Shown: positions 43,522-51,318 of the stretch, in pieces | Layout: each line of letters begins with the position of its first letter | Numbering within the stretch: the stretch's first letter is position 1 | NCBI RefSeq assembly: GCF_003313385.1 | Contig: NZ_QMHN01000001.1 | Location: 397,673-461,672 of the forward strand | Reading direction: 5' to 3' | Length of the DNA stretch: 64,000 nucleotides | Source of the DNA: Pedobacter chitinilyticus | GTDB taxonomy: Bacteria > Bacteroidota > Bacteroidia > Sphingobacteriales > Sphingobacteriaceae | Position numbers and translations under genes: made by a program | The notes under the pieces: generated by a model | The model's input: the letters and a program-made list of their open reading frames with translations, nothing else | Database searches by the model: none | Told to the model about the DNA's origin: nothing

Positions 43522-44733
43522 ATGAAAACCTATATACAAAGTTACTTTAAAGTTTATCAAGGACTATCCACACCTGCTTGGATGCTTGCTTTAGTGATGC
43601 TGGTGAATAGAAGCGGAGCCATGGTAGTACCCTTTTTAGGAGTGTACATGGTGAAGCACTTGGGATTTTCTTTAGAGAGTGCGGGCTTGCTGCTGAGTTG
43701 CTTTGGTATTGGATCGGTAGTAGGTTCTTCACTGGGTGGATGGCTAACCGACAAATTCGGTCATTTTAAAGTGCAGCTATTTAGTTTGGTAGGGGTGATT
43801 CCTTTGTTTGTGCTTTTGCCAGAACTCACGACAACTACTTCTTTAGCAGGGGGTATTTTGGCTTTAAGTATGGTAAGTGATATTTTACGACCTGCAAACT
43901 CCGTATCACTGGCCTATTATTCAAAGCCTGAAAATGTAGTTAGAAGCTTTACGCTTAATCGAATGGCATTGAACCTTGGCTTTTCCATTGGGCCAGCCTT
44001 AGGCGGATTATTAGCGGCCATTTCATATAATTTGCTTTTTTACGGAAATGCCATTGCGGCAACATTAGCCGCTGTGATATTTTTCGTTTATTTCAGGAAT
44101 AAGAAAGGAGAAATTAAAGAAAAGGTGAATACGGGAGAAGAAGAGCTTAAATATCAGTCTCCTTATAAAGATGCACCCTTTTTGGTCTTTACTTTTTTAA
44201 GCATCTTGTTTGCCATTTGTTTTTTTCAGCTATTAAGTTCATTGCCCTTATATTATAAAGAGGTCTATCATCTCAATGAGAAAAGTATAGGCGTGATTTT
44301 AGCTTATAGTGGGGTAGTGGTGTTTAGCTTGGAGATGTTGATTGTGCACATTGCCGAGCGAAGAACTACGGCAGCAAATGCCATTATTATTGGGGTGTTT
44401 TGTTGCGGAGTAGCTTTTGCTTCTTTACTAATTACCGAGGGGATTTGGTTGTTGTACGTATCGATGTTTATTTTATGTATCGCAGAGATATTGGCAATGC
44501 CTTTTATGGCAACGGTTACGCTACAGCGCTCAAACATTAAAAATAGGGGAGCCTATATGGGCTTAAATTCACTTTCCCTTTCTGCGGGATTAATTTTTGC
44601 ACCTTTTTTAGGAACTAAGATAGCCGCTAACTATGGTTTTAACGTTTTGTGGATGGGCACAGGAGCGCTAATGTTGCTTACCTCAATAGGTTTTTATTTG
44701 CTAATGAAACGCATGAAATTAAAGGCACAATAA
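43522..44733 (+). CDS. MFS transporter
   Basis: 403 aa, 12 predicted transmembrane helices in two six-helix bundles. The MFS loop 2-3 motif appears as 'GGWLTDKFGHFKVQ'. 'VKHLGFSLESAGLLLSCFGIGSVVGSSLGG' is typical of drug/H+ antiporter-like members. Substrate unassignable. Single gene between repeat-rich spacers, with a leaderless-type promoter. Confidence 0.88.
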   Translation: MKTYIQSYFKVYQGLSTPAWMLALVMLVNRSGAMVVPFLGVYMVKHLGFSLESAGLLLSCFGIGSVVGSSLGGWLTDKFGHFKVQLFSLVGVIPLFVLLPELTTTTSLAGGILALSMVSDILRPANSVSLAYYSKPENVVRSFTLNRMALNLGFSIGPALGGLLAAISYNLLFYGNAIAATLAAVIFFVYFRNKKGEIKEKVNTGEEELKYQSPYKDAPFLVFTFLSILFAICFFQLLSSLPLYYKEVYHLNEKSIGVILAYSGVVVFSLEMLIVHIAERRTTAANAIIIGVFCCGVAFASLLITEGIWLLYVSMFILCIAEILAMPFMATVTLQRSNIKNRGAYMGLNSLSLSAGLIFAPFLGTKIAANYGFNVLWMGTGALMLLTSIGFYLLMKRMKLKAQ

Positions 44734-45109
44734 CGTTAATCATTCGTTATCCAATCTCTCGTTTGTAATCCAAGGCCCAATTTTGTCATCCAGACACTGT
44801 TTGTCATTCAGAAGCTGGTGGTTTGTCATCCAGAGCGTAGCGAAGGATCTCTTTAAACATAAAAGCAAGTTTTGCTCACAAACGTTGAAAGCTAAACCTG
44901 ATGGAGCGGGTATCCTTTTTGTGCTTCATCTGTCATCCTGATTCCGAAGGTTCGGGAGAAGTGTCTGTAAGTTTACGCTCTTCTGAAATAGATTCCTCGT
45001 TCCTCGGAATGACAGCAAAAACAGCACAAAAAGATAGGAGCGGACAGCAGGGCTGCAGTCCCCATGCAATACTGGCTTAAATTTTCAAATTAGAATTTAG
45101 TGCATAAAA
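44734..45109. repeat. REP-rich spacer
   Basis: No gene. 'GTTTGTCATCCAGA', 'GTTTGTCATTCAGA' and 'GTTTGTCATCCAGAGCGTAG' are direct repeats (about 44777-44845). 'GATTCCTCGTTCCTCGGAAT' with GACAG (44991-45015) is the opposite REP arm. An imperfect inverted pair TATCCTTTTTGTGCT (about 44910) / AGCACAAAAAGATA (about 45024) encloses it. Confidence 0.65.
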
Positions 45110-45134
45110 AAAGGAAGTCTTTTGAACTTCCTTT
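45110..45134 (-). terminator. Terminator of the SRPBCC gene
   Basis: AAAGGAAGT (45110-45118) / ACTTCCTTT (45126-45134), T-run on the minus strand. Confidence 0.9.
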
Positions 45135-45139
45135 GCATA

Positions 45140-45538
45140 TTATCCTAAAATTTCTTTTAGCTTTTTCGTTTGGTAATCGGCCAACTTTTGCAGCGGCCCC
45201 GAAGCCAACATTTTCATCATCATGTTCAAGTCTGCTGAAATGACGTGCTTTGCAGTGGTAGTCCCGTTTCCATTGTCCTTTACCGTCCATTCCAATGATA
45301 AATCAAAGGGTGGTTTTTCGGTAGGTACAGCAATCAACTTCTCGTTTTCAACCCGTTCAGAAATGTGAATAGCTAATTTAGCCATGTTCTGGATGGTGAA
45401 ACTTGCAGTATCTGCAGTAGAAGCCCAGTTGTAAATATTCTCTGGCATTAATTGCTGATGATTGTTCAAATCAGCAAGAAACTGATAAACCTGCGCTATA
45501 GGCAAATTAATTTCAGCGGTACTTTCAATGATTGTCAT
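45140..45538 (-). CDS. SRPBCC family protein
   Basis: 132 aa START-like helix-grip protein: 'IESTAEINLPIAQVYQFLADLNNHQQLMPENIYNW' at the N-terminus and a long C-terminal helix 'MMMKMLASGPLQKLADYQTKKLKEIL'. Members bind hydrophobic ligands (CoxG/polyketide-cyclase-like); the ligand here is unknown. It lies 30 bp downstream of pyrE on the same strand, so co-transcription is likely, and has its own terminator. Confidence 0.87.
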   Translation of the reverse strand: MTIIESTAEINLPIAQVYQFLADLNNHQQLMPENIYNWASTADTASFTIQNMAKLAIHISERVENEKLIAVPTEKPPFDLSLEWTVKDNGNGTTTAKHVISADLNMMMKMLASGPLQKLADYQTKKLKEILG

Positions 45539-45568
45539 GTATATTTAGGTTTTGTGTGTGCGACAGTC

Positions 45569-46222
45569 TTAAGCAATCTCGCTTTGTCCCCATTCAGCAG
45601 GGTTTTCACGCCATTTATTCAAAAACTCCATCTCCGATTTGGCAATAAAGCCATGTTCGGCAGCATAGTCAACCAGTGCTTTGTAATTAGAAAGGGTAGA
45701 AAATCTACATTTCGCAGCAGCAAAGTTATCGTCAGCTTGTTTTAAACCATAGGTGAAAATAGCCACCAAACCTGCTACAGAAAGTCCTGCATTACGCAAA
45801 GCTTCTACCGCTTGTAAGCTGCTTTTTCCAGTGGAAACCAAGTCTTCAATGACTACTACACGTTGTCCTTCTACAATTTCGCCTTCTATTAGGCTTCCAG
45901 TACCATGTTCTTTCGCTTTTGATCTTACATAGATAAAAGGTAAACCCAGTTCCTGAGCCACTAAAACTCCTTGCGGAATACCAGCTGTAGCTACGCCTGC
46001 AATGACATCAACAGCGCCATACTCTTCTTGTATTAATTGAGCAAGTTTTTGGCGGATGTAGGTTCTTACCGCTGGATGCGATAAAGTTATGCGGTTATCA
46101 CAGTAGATTGGGGATTTCCAACCCGAAGCCCAAGTAAATGGATTAGTAGGTTGTAATTTAATTGCTTTAATTTGTAACAAAAATTCAGCTACCTTTAATT
46201 CAATATCACTTTTATTGTACAT
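45569..46222 (-). CDS. pyrE: Orotate phosphoribosyltransferase
   Basis: 217 aa. The PRPP-binding loop is 'VVVIEDLVSTGKSSLQAVEAL', and the orotate site region 'PTNPFTWASGWKSPIYCDNRITLSHP' is standard for PyrE. It converts orotate and PRPP to OMP in UMP synthesis. The start codon overlaps the divergent Nudix start codon in a shared CATG (46220-46223). The pyrE promoter therefore lies inside the Nudix coding sequence, and its mRNA is probably leaderless. Confidence 0.95.
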   Translation of the reverse strand: MYNKSDIELKVAEFLLQIKAIKLQPTNPFTWASGWKSPIYCDNRITLSHPAVRTYIRQKLAQLIQEEYGAVDVIAGVATAGIPQGVLVAQELGLPFIYVRSKAKEHGTGSLIEGEIVEGQRVVVIEDLVSTGKSSLQAVEALRNAGLSVAGLVAIFTYGLKQADDNFAAAKCRFSTLSNYKALVDYAAEHGFIAKSEMEFLNKWRENPAEWGQSEIA

Positions 46223-46832
46223 GGCGCAAAAATACAGAATTTATATTAACGACAACACTTTGTTTATAACTCATGAGCTTCCCGCCGAAATTGGAAAAAT
46301 ACAACAAATTGAAGCAGAAGGGTTTGATTTTAGGTCTTTCTATAAAAACCTCAAGAACAGTAAGCAAAAACATTACCTTTTACTGACCAAGAACCCCCAA
46401 TCTGTATTTAAAAAGATAAAGAATGATTTAACCATCATTAAAGCTGCAGGAGGTTTAGTGACCAATGCCAAAGGCGAATTTCTATTCATTTTTAGAAATA
46501 AAAAGTGGGATTTGCCTAAAGGAAAGGTAGAAAAAGGGGAGAAAATGAAAGTTGCTGCGGTAAGGGAGGTAGAAGAAGAGTGCGGCGTTAAGGTAGAGCA
46601 GCGCAACGAAAGGGTTTGCAAAACCTACCATGTGTACGAAATAGGAACCGATTTGATTTTAAAGAGAACCAATTGGTACCATATGACGGTGAAAGGAAGC
46701 CCGAAATTGATACCGCAAGTAGAAGAGGGCATTACCCAAGCCGCATGGATTGCTCCCTATGAAATTAAGGCCAAAATAAAAAACACCTATCCTTTAATTA
46801 TAGATGTTTTAAAAAGCGAAAAATTGCTTTAG
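46221..46832 (+). CDS. Nudix hydrolase
   Basis: 203 aa from ATG 46221. The Nudix box is 'GKVEKGEKMKVAAVREVEEE' followed by CGV (GX5EX7REUXEEXGU fits), in a domain about 75-200. The N-terminal 70 residues ('YRIYINDNTLFITHELPAEIGKIQQIEAEGFDFRSFYKN') form an extension not needed for catalysis. It hydrolyses nucleoside-diphosphate-linked substrates; specificity unknown. Head-to-head with pyrE with 2 bp of overlap, an arrangement that may link nucleotide synthesis and housecleaning. Confidence 0.9.
   Translation: MAQKYRIYINDNTLFITHELPAEIGKIQQIEAEGFDFRSFYKNLKNSKQKHYLLLTKNPQSVFKKIKNDLTIIKAAGGLVTNAKGEFLFIFRNKKWDLPKGKVEKGEKMKVAAVREVEEECGVKVEQRNERVCKTYHVYEIGTDLILKRTNWYHMTVKGSPKLIPQVEEGITQAAWIAPYEIKAKIKNTYPLIIDVLKSEKLL
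46227..46255 (-). promoter_or_regulatory. pyrE promoter inside the Nudix gene
   Basis: Minus-strand TTG (46255-46253), 18-nt spacer, TATTTTTG (46234-46227). It ends 4 nt before the pyrE ATG at 46222. Confidence 0.6.
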
Positions 46833-46964
46833 GGTTTGATATTTTTGAATATAGGCCCTCTCTGGCTACCGCCATCTCTCCCAAAAGGAGAGAGTTGCAA
46901 AATCCATATTCTCTCCCTCTGGGAGAGATGTCCATAGGGCATAGAGAGTAGGTAGTTTAAGAAC

Positions 46965-47570
46965 TTACTCCTCATCAAGGCTATCAATAATCACTTTGAT
47001 TTGTTTAATGTGCTTGCCGTAATAAAAGCGAGCCCAAAGTTCTGTAAGCACCCCAATAATCAGAATAGTGATGAATGCATTCAAGACAATGTAAGTTAGC
47101 GACAGTTTTTCCAAAATCCTGGCTAGTAAATCATTTTTGGTTAAAAATAGTGCCGTTGCACAGAAAGAAATCATGATGAAACCTATAATGTAAGTAAGCG
47201 CTTTATATAGTTCAACGTTAAGTTTCATTTCATAGTAAAACCATAATAAGTTCTTTCTACTGTCTATGCTCAAATCATAGGAGTGCTTATAGAAACGATA
47301 GAACTTATAAAAGTAATAGGTGCAAAAAGCAACTACAATACCGTAAAATATCAAGTAGGTAGATTTTAGGGGCATTGAGAAGTCGAATATTTTAGGTACA
47401 AATGCGCCTAGTACGAGTGAAACCACCTGTAACATAAATTCTTGCTTCATTTGTTTCCTGATTTTATCGATAGGCGTACGTGCTTCTTTGATCTTAAGCA
47501 TATCTTCGGATATCTCTTGATGCTGAGCGTTATTGTTATTCCACTCATCTTTTAGTTGGTCAAAATTCAT
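46965..47570 (-). CDS. Multi-pass membrane protein, putative sigma-factor partner
   Basis: 201 aa. Charged N-terminus (about 1-45, 'FDQLKDEWNNNNAQHQEISEDML'), then transmembrane segments near 48-62, 70-90, 122-142 and 152-172. It overlaps the end of the ECF sigma gene by 11 bp, implying translational coupling. The cytosolic N-terminal segment may act as anti-sigma. No zinc-binding ZAS motif is visible. Family not recognised. Confidence 0.75.
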   Translation of the reverse strand: MNFDQLKDEWNNNNAQHQEISEDMLKIKEARTPIDKIRKQMKQEFMLQVVSLVLGAFVPKIFDFSMPLKSTYLIFYGIVVAFCTYYFYKFYRFYKHSYDLSIDSRKNLLWFYYEMKLNVELYKALTYIIGFIMISFCATALFLTKNDLLARILEKLSLTYIVLNAFITILIIGVLTELWARFYYGKHIKQIKVIIDSLDEE

Positions 47571-48063
47571 AGCCGTTTTTTTTAATGATCTGTTGTAATT
47601 TTTCTTTAGTTCTGTTTAGTTTAACTCGGGCATTTACTTCGGTAATACCTAAGTTTTGTGCAATTTCTCTATGCGACTGGTTTTCCAGGAATAGAAAGAT
47701 CAATGCTTTTTCGATTTGGTTGAGTTCCTGAACTGCTTTGTATAAATAGGCCAGTTTTTCTTCCTTTTCGTGGCTATCGCTAAAATCCGCTATTTCTATC
47801 TGCTCATTTAATGAAGCTTTATCTACCTTTCTGTGGTCTTTTTTAAAGAATACAATGGCGGTGTTTAGTGCCACTCGATACATCCATGTAGAAAATTTAC
47901 TGGTGCCCTTAAAGGAAGGATAGGCTTTCCAAAGCTGCATGACAATTTCTTGAAACAGATCTTCTTGATCCAAAGGATTATCCATATACATTTTAGCAAC
48001 CTTATGGATAATGCCTTTATTCTCGTTGATTTGCTGCAGGAATATTTTTTGAGTATCGTGCAT
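47560..48063 (-). CDS. ECF-type RNA polymerase sigma factor
   Basis: 167 aa. Region 2 'NKGIIHKVAKMYMDNPLDQEDLFQEIVMQLWKAYPSF' with 'KFSTWMYRVALNTAIVFFKKD', and region 4 'LNQIEKALIFLFLENQSHREIAQNLGITEVNARVKLNRTKEKL'. A second ECF system distinct from 7937-8485. It lies 29 bp downstream of a TraB/GumN gene and overlaps its membrane-protein partner, giving a probable three-gene transcript. Confidence 0.92.
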   Translation of the reverse strand: MHDTQKIFLQQINENKGIIHKVAKMYMDNPLDQEDLFQEIVMQLWKAYPSFKGTSKFSTWMYRVALNTAIVFFKKDHRKVDKASLNEQIEIADFSDSHEKEEKLAYLYKAVQELNQIEKALIFLFLENQSHREIAQNLGITEVNARVKLNRTKEKLQQIIKKNGYEF

Positions 48064-48092
48064 GGATTGGCGTTCTTTTAAGGGGCAGATAT

Positions 48093-48983
48093 TTAGTTGA
48101 ACACTGGAGTTACTTTAAATCCTTTGGCCTGCAGTATGCCTATCATTCCTTCCTTGCCTTGCAAATGTCCACAGCCTACCGCAAAAAATGTCGGCTTTTC
48201 TTTAGCTATTGCTGGGATTCTATCGGCCCATAGGTGATTGCGTACAGGTAATAGGTTGCGATAACCATCAGGATCTGCAGTATAAAAAGCTGCCATCAAC
48301 TCATCTATTTTATCTAAGTCTTCTTTTAGGTAGGCTCCCTTAAGTTCGGTAAAACCTCTTTTTAGCTCTTCATCAGACCACATTTTCAAATATGGAACAA
48401 AATCCTTTGGTTTAAAAATCTTGTCTAAAAAGGAATATTGTTCTTCGATACTTGATAAACCTTTTACTTCTTTATTGGAGGCCTTAGTTGCTTTAATGAT
48501 TTCTCCTTCAAAGCTTATGAGTTTACAAGGTAAAGAGGTTTGCATGATTGAGCTTACAATCAACATTGGTTTTATATTCTCTAGCTGTTTTAGACTGGTT
48601 TTAAGTTTAACCTGTAATAACGAGTCGATGTAGTGCGCATCTTCTTTGCTCACCAATGTGCTAAGTGGTTGAGCCGTGGTCATGTGCTTTTGTGTTTCTT
48701 TCGCCAAGTTTGGGTCGGCCAAGTTAATTTCTAAATAGCTTTGCTCAGTGCTGTTCATGGCATCTTTCACTTTTTGAGGCATATGGTAGTCGCTTTCACA
48801 AAGCATGTGGTTGGTACCAAATAAGTAGGAAGGTTTTTGTAGGCCATTGCCTTCAATTTTCCAAAGTAGGGAAGTGGTTTTGGCTTTTTGACCGAAGACA
48901 CTGCTAATGGGTGCAATAGCTATGGCAGATAATAGGGCGAACTTTACAGTTTTGTTGATGACGTTTTTTACTAATGATTTCAT
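48093..48983 (-). CDS. TraB/GumN family protein
   Basis: 296 aa. Signal-like N-terminus (about 1-32, ends SVFGQ). Family anchors: 'YLFGTNHMLCESDYHMPQKVKDAM' (GTxH) and C-terminal 'FFAVGCGHLQGKEGMIGILQAKGF' (GxxHLxG). TraB/GumN (Tiki-like) proteins are candidate metallopeptidases; the two Gly-His motifs fit. Possibly the first gene of the sigma operon below. Confidence 0.9.
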   Translation of the reverse strand: MKSLVKNVINKTVKFALLSAIAIAPISSVFGQKAKTTSLLWKIEGNGLQKPSYLFGTNHMLCESDYHMPQKVKDAMNSTEQSYLEINLADPNLAKETQKHMTTAQPLSTLVSKEDAHYIDSLLQVKLKTSLKQLENIKPMLIVSSIMQTSLPCKLISFEGEIIKATKASNKEVKGLSSIEEQYSFLDKIFKPKDFVPYLKMWSDEELKRGFTELKGAYLKEDLDKIDELMAAFYTADPDGYRNLLPVRNHLWADRIPAIAKEKPTFFAVGCGHLQGKEGMIGILQAKGFKVTPVFN

Positions 48984-49103
48984 GGTGTTTAAGATTTTAA
49001 TTTAAACCATTAGTAGGTGTTATGGGAAAACGTTACAATAAAAAATATAAAATTGATGAATACTTTTTATAGTGCTGTAAATAAGGTGATTATTTTGTGA
49101 TGT

Positions 49104-49565
49104 CTACAGGAATTCTAGTGCCTCCTTAGGGACAAATTGACTAACATCGCCATTGTTTCTTAGAATATCCCTAACGATAGTCGAGCTAATGGCAGAGTAT
49201 TCTGGACGACTTAGCAAGATAATAGTTTCTACTTCGGGCATCATGGTTTTGTTAATTTGTGCAATGGCACGTTCGTATTCAAAATCTGAAGCCGAACGAA
49301 TACCCCTAACCATGTAAGTGGCATTAATTTTTTTGCAAAAATCAATCGTCAAACCTTGGTATAGTTGAACTTCTACATTGCTATCGTTCACGAAAATGCT
49401 TTTTACAATCTCTTCCCTTTTTTCGGCAGAAAGGAAGCTTTGTTTAGAACTATTTAAGCCAATGCCAACCACAATTTTATCAAATAGAGGCAACGAACGT
49501 TTTAAAATATCAACGTGCGCAATGGTGATAGGGTCAAATGAGCCAGGAAATAGAGCAATTTTCAT
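49104..49565 (-). CDS. coaD: Pantetheine-phosphate adenylyltransferase
   Basis: 153 aa from ATG 49565; longer in-frame starts would run through the promoter. 'KIALFPGSFDPITIAHVDILKR' carries the nucleotidyltransferase (T/H)xxH motif, with Ala instead of the usual Gly in TxGH, and 'YSAISSTIVRDILRNNGDVSQFVP' is the C-terminal ISSTxVR motif. It makes dephospho-CoA from phosphopantetheine and ATP. It has its own strong promoter although it follows rsmD and DUF3822, a gene order common in Bacteroidota. Confidence 0.95.
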   Translation of the reverse strand: MKIALFPGSFDPITIAHVDILKRSLPLFDKIVVGIGLNSSKQSFLSAEKREEIVKSIFVNDSNVEVQLYQGLTIDFCKKINATYMVRGIRSASDFEYERAIAQINKTMMPEVETIILLSRPEYSAISSTIVRDILRNNGDVSQFVPKEALEFL

Positions 49566-49568
49566 GTT

Positions 49569-49599
49569 CAAAGATAGTTGAAAAGGATAAAGGAACAAA
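49569..49599 (-). promoter_or_regulatory. coaD promoter
   Basis: Minus-strand TTTG (49599-49596), 19-nt spacer, TATCTTTG (49576-49569). Full consensus; ends 3 nt before ATG 49565, so a leaderless mRNA is expected. Confidence 0.7.
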
Positions 49600-49745
49600 G
49601 AATAAGGAATAAAGATGAGCTGCGAGAAAACTAACGTTTTGAATAGTCCTTGCTCTTTTATCTCTTTAAAAAGGATAAAGAAAGAATGAGGAATTGCAAG
49701 AAATTAACATTTTGTATAGTCCTTGCTCTTTTATCCTTGTTCTTT
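49586..49745. repeat. Duplicated segment in the rsmD-coaD spacer
   Basis: AATAGTCCTTGCTCTTTTAT occurs twice (49635-49665 and 49715-49735 regions) with flanking AACRTTTTG. Reverse-complement words (AAGGATAAA, GAACAAAGAATAAGG) accompany them. Confidence 0.65.
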
Positions 49746-50276
49746 CATCTCTTTGAAAAAGCTAAACGAAGAATAGCCATACTTGCGGGTTTCTACGTAG
49801 CCAGGTTGTTGGTCTAGTTTTAACATCGATGGATGTTCAACTACTAATACCCCATTTTCTTTCAGTAACTGATGCTTGGCCACTAATTGAGGAAGAAGGG
49901 GTATATTGGGCAAATCATAAGGAGGGTCGGCAAAAATAATATCGTACTTCTCAGAGGTCTGTTCCAAAAACTTAAAAGCATCAGCCTTTCTGATATCGAT
50001 GGCTAATTGGTGTTTATCCTTCACGGTTTTAAGCCAAGCTACGCAACCAGGGTGTTTATCTACTGAAGTGATATTTCCTACTTCACGGGAAGCAAATTCA
50101 ATGCTGATATTACCTGTGCCTGTAAAAAGGTCGAGTACATTACATTCGTCGAAATCATAGCTATTCAACAAAATATTGAACAATGCTTCTTTGGCCATAT
50201 CAGTGGTTGGCCTCACGGGAAGTTTTGCAGGCGCATGAAATTGCAAGCCCTTTAGTTTACCGCCAACTATACGCAT
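49731..50276 (-). CDS. rsmD: 16S rRNA (guanine966-N2)-methyltransferase
   Basis: 181 aa class I methyltransferase. 'MRIVGGKLKGLQFHAP' start, 'RPTTDMAKEALFNIL', SAM site 'VLDLFTGTGNISIEFASR', and catalytic 'FADPPYDLPN' (DPPY) are all present. Methylates N2 of G966 in 16S rRNA. Its start overlaps the end of the DUF3822 gene by 10 bp. Confidence 0.95.
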   Translation of the reverse strand: MRIVGGKLKGLQFHAPAKLPVRPTTDMAKEALFNILLNSYDFDECNVLDLFTGTGNISIEFASREVGNITSVDKHPGCVAWLKTVKDKHQLAIDIRKADAFKFLEQTSEKYDIIFADPPYDLPNIPLLPQLVAKHQLLKENGVLVVEHPSMLKLDQQPGYVETRKYGYSSFSFFKEMKEQG

Positions 50277-51091
50277 TGTTGTAGAGCAAGTAAACCAGTG
50301 TAATAATGTGAGGGCATATCATCTAGGATATTGGTATCCAAATTAGCCTTTAACGTTAGTAAATCAACTTTGTTGAAATATTGGTTAAGGAGTTTCCATT
50401 TATCATCTCCTTCGTGAACAATGCCACAAACTTTAATCTCGGTAGCTTCAGTGTTGATGTTTAGCTGATTGATGATGAGTAATAAGTAATAGGTAAGCTC
50501 CTCAAGGTCTTCAAACTGGTAGCTCTGCATAAAAGCTACTTTTTGATGTTTAAGATAGATGAACTGGAAAGAACCAACTGTAAAGTCAATCAGTATCGTG
50601 TCCTGTACCAGGTTGGTGGCTAATTCTACCAATCCGGCGTTTTGATATAATCTGGTAGCAGTTTGCCAACGCTCGTTAATGGTTTTTTCGGCAAATACGG
50701 GTAAAGAAAATACCGTACGAATCGTTTCTTGTAAAGAGGGTTGTACGTATACCGTATTCGAATCTGTTTCTTCAAAATACTTCGTATAAACAGCCACATT
50801 ATGCTCGTTAAACAACTCTTGAGGTACAAAAACAATATTGTTGGTATGCGTGGCAACGGTTACCTGCTTGTAAGCAAGTTGTAAGTAGCTGTCGTTTTTT
50901 AACCGTTCATTCAGCTTTTCGTAACCATTTTCGCATTCTTGCTCGTCGTAAACAGCATGAACAAAGTTTTTCTCATTATCAATAATGGCGTATGAGAAGG
51001 TGTCGGCACCTATTTTTACCAACAAACTTAAATTGGAACTGTTTGCAGGTTCAAAGTTGGGGTCAATGAGTAAAATGCTGTTATTGTTCAT
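50267..51091 (-). CDS. DUF3822 family protein
   Basis: 274 aa. 'LSLLVKIGADTFSYAIIDNEKNFVHAVYDEQ' and 'DTILIDFTVGSFQFIYLKHQKVAFMQSYQFEDLEELTYYLLLIINQLN' match the Bacteroidota DUF3822 pattern with an actin/ASKHA-like fold suggestion. Function unknown, but consistently upstream of rsmD. A TATTTTTG -7 box ends 7 nt before the ATG. Confidence 0.88.
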   Translation of the reverse strand: MNNNSILLIDPNFEPANSSNLSLLVKIGADTFSYAIIDNEKNFVHAVYDEQECENGYEKLNERLKNDSYLQLAYKQVTVATHTNNIVFVPQELFNEHNVAVYTKYFEETDSNTVYVQPSLQETIRTVFSLPVFAEKTINERWQTATRLYQNAGLVELATNLVQDTILIDFTVGSFQFIYLKHQKVAFMQSYQFEDLEELTYYLLLIINQLNINTEATEIKVCGIVHEGDDKWKLLNQYFNKVDLLTLKANLDTNILDDMPSHYYTGLLALQQCV

Positions 51092-51098
51092 GTAGCAA

Positions 51099-51106
51099 CA
51101 AAAATA
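51099..51106 (-). promoter_or_regulatory. -7 box of the DUF3822-rsmD operon
   Basis: Minus-strand TATTTTTG, 7 nt before ATG 51091. Confidence 0.5.
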
Positions 51107-51306
51107 GTTCTTTTTTTTAAAAATGGATTTTTATTGCCACAGATGCACAGATGTTTTTATTTCCAATGTCGATTGTTTTATTTAATTCCCCTCTTTTAGA
51201 GGGTGGCTAAAGGGCGGGGCGTTTAAATAGTATGATAATAAGATAATACTATCAAAAGATGAGTTTAGCTGATGAATAATTATCTGTGCATCTGTGGCAT
51301 ATTTCG

Positions 51307-51314
51307 CATCTTTG
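51307..51314 (+). promoter_or_regulatory. Near-consensus -7 box of the RecD2-like helicase gene
   Basis: CATCTTTG (one mismatch to TAnnTTTG) ends 4 nt before ATG 51319, arguing against the in-frame GTG at 51286. Confidence 0.45.
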
Positions 51315-51318
51315 CCAA

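Noticed and set aside
44734..45109. tRNA or other small stable RNA gene
   Set aside because: No cloverleaf or T-arm motif was found here or elsewhere in the window; the structure present is REP-like.
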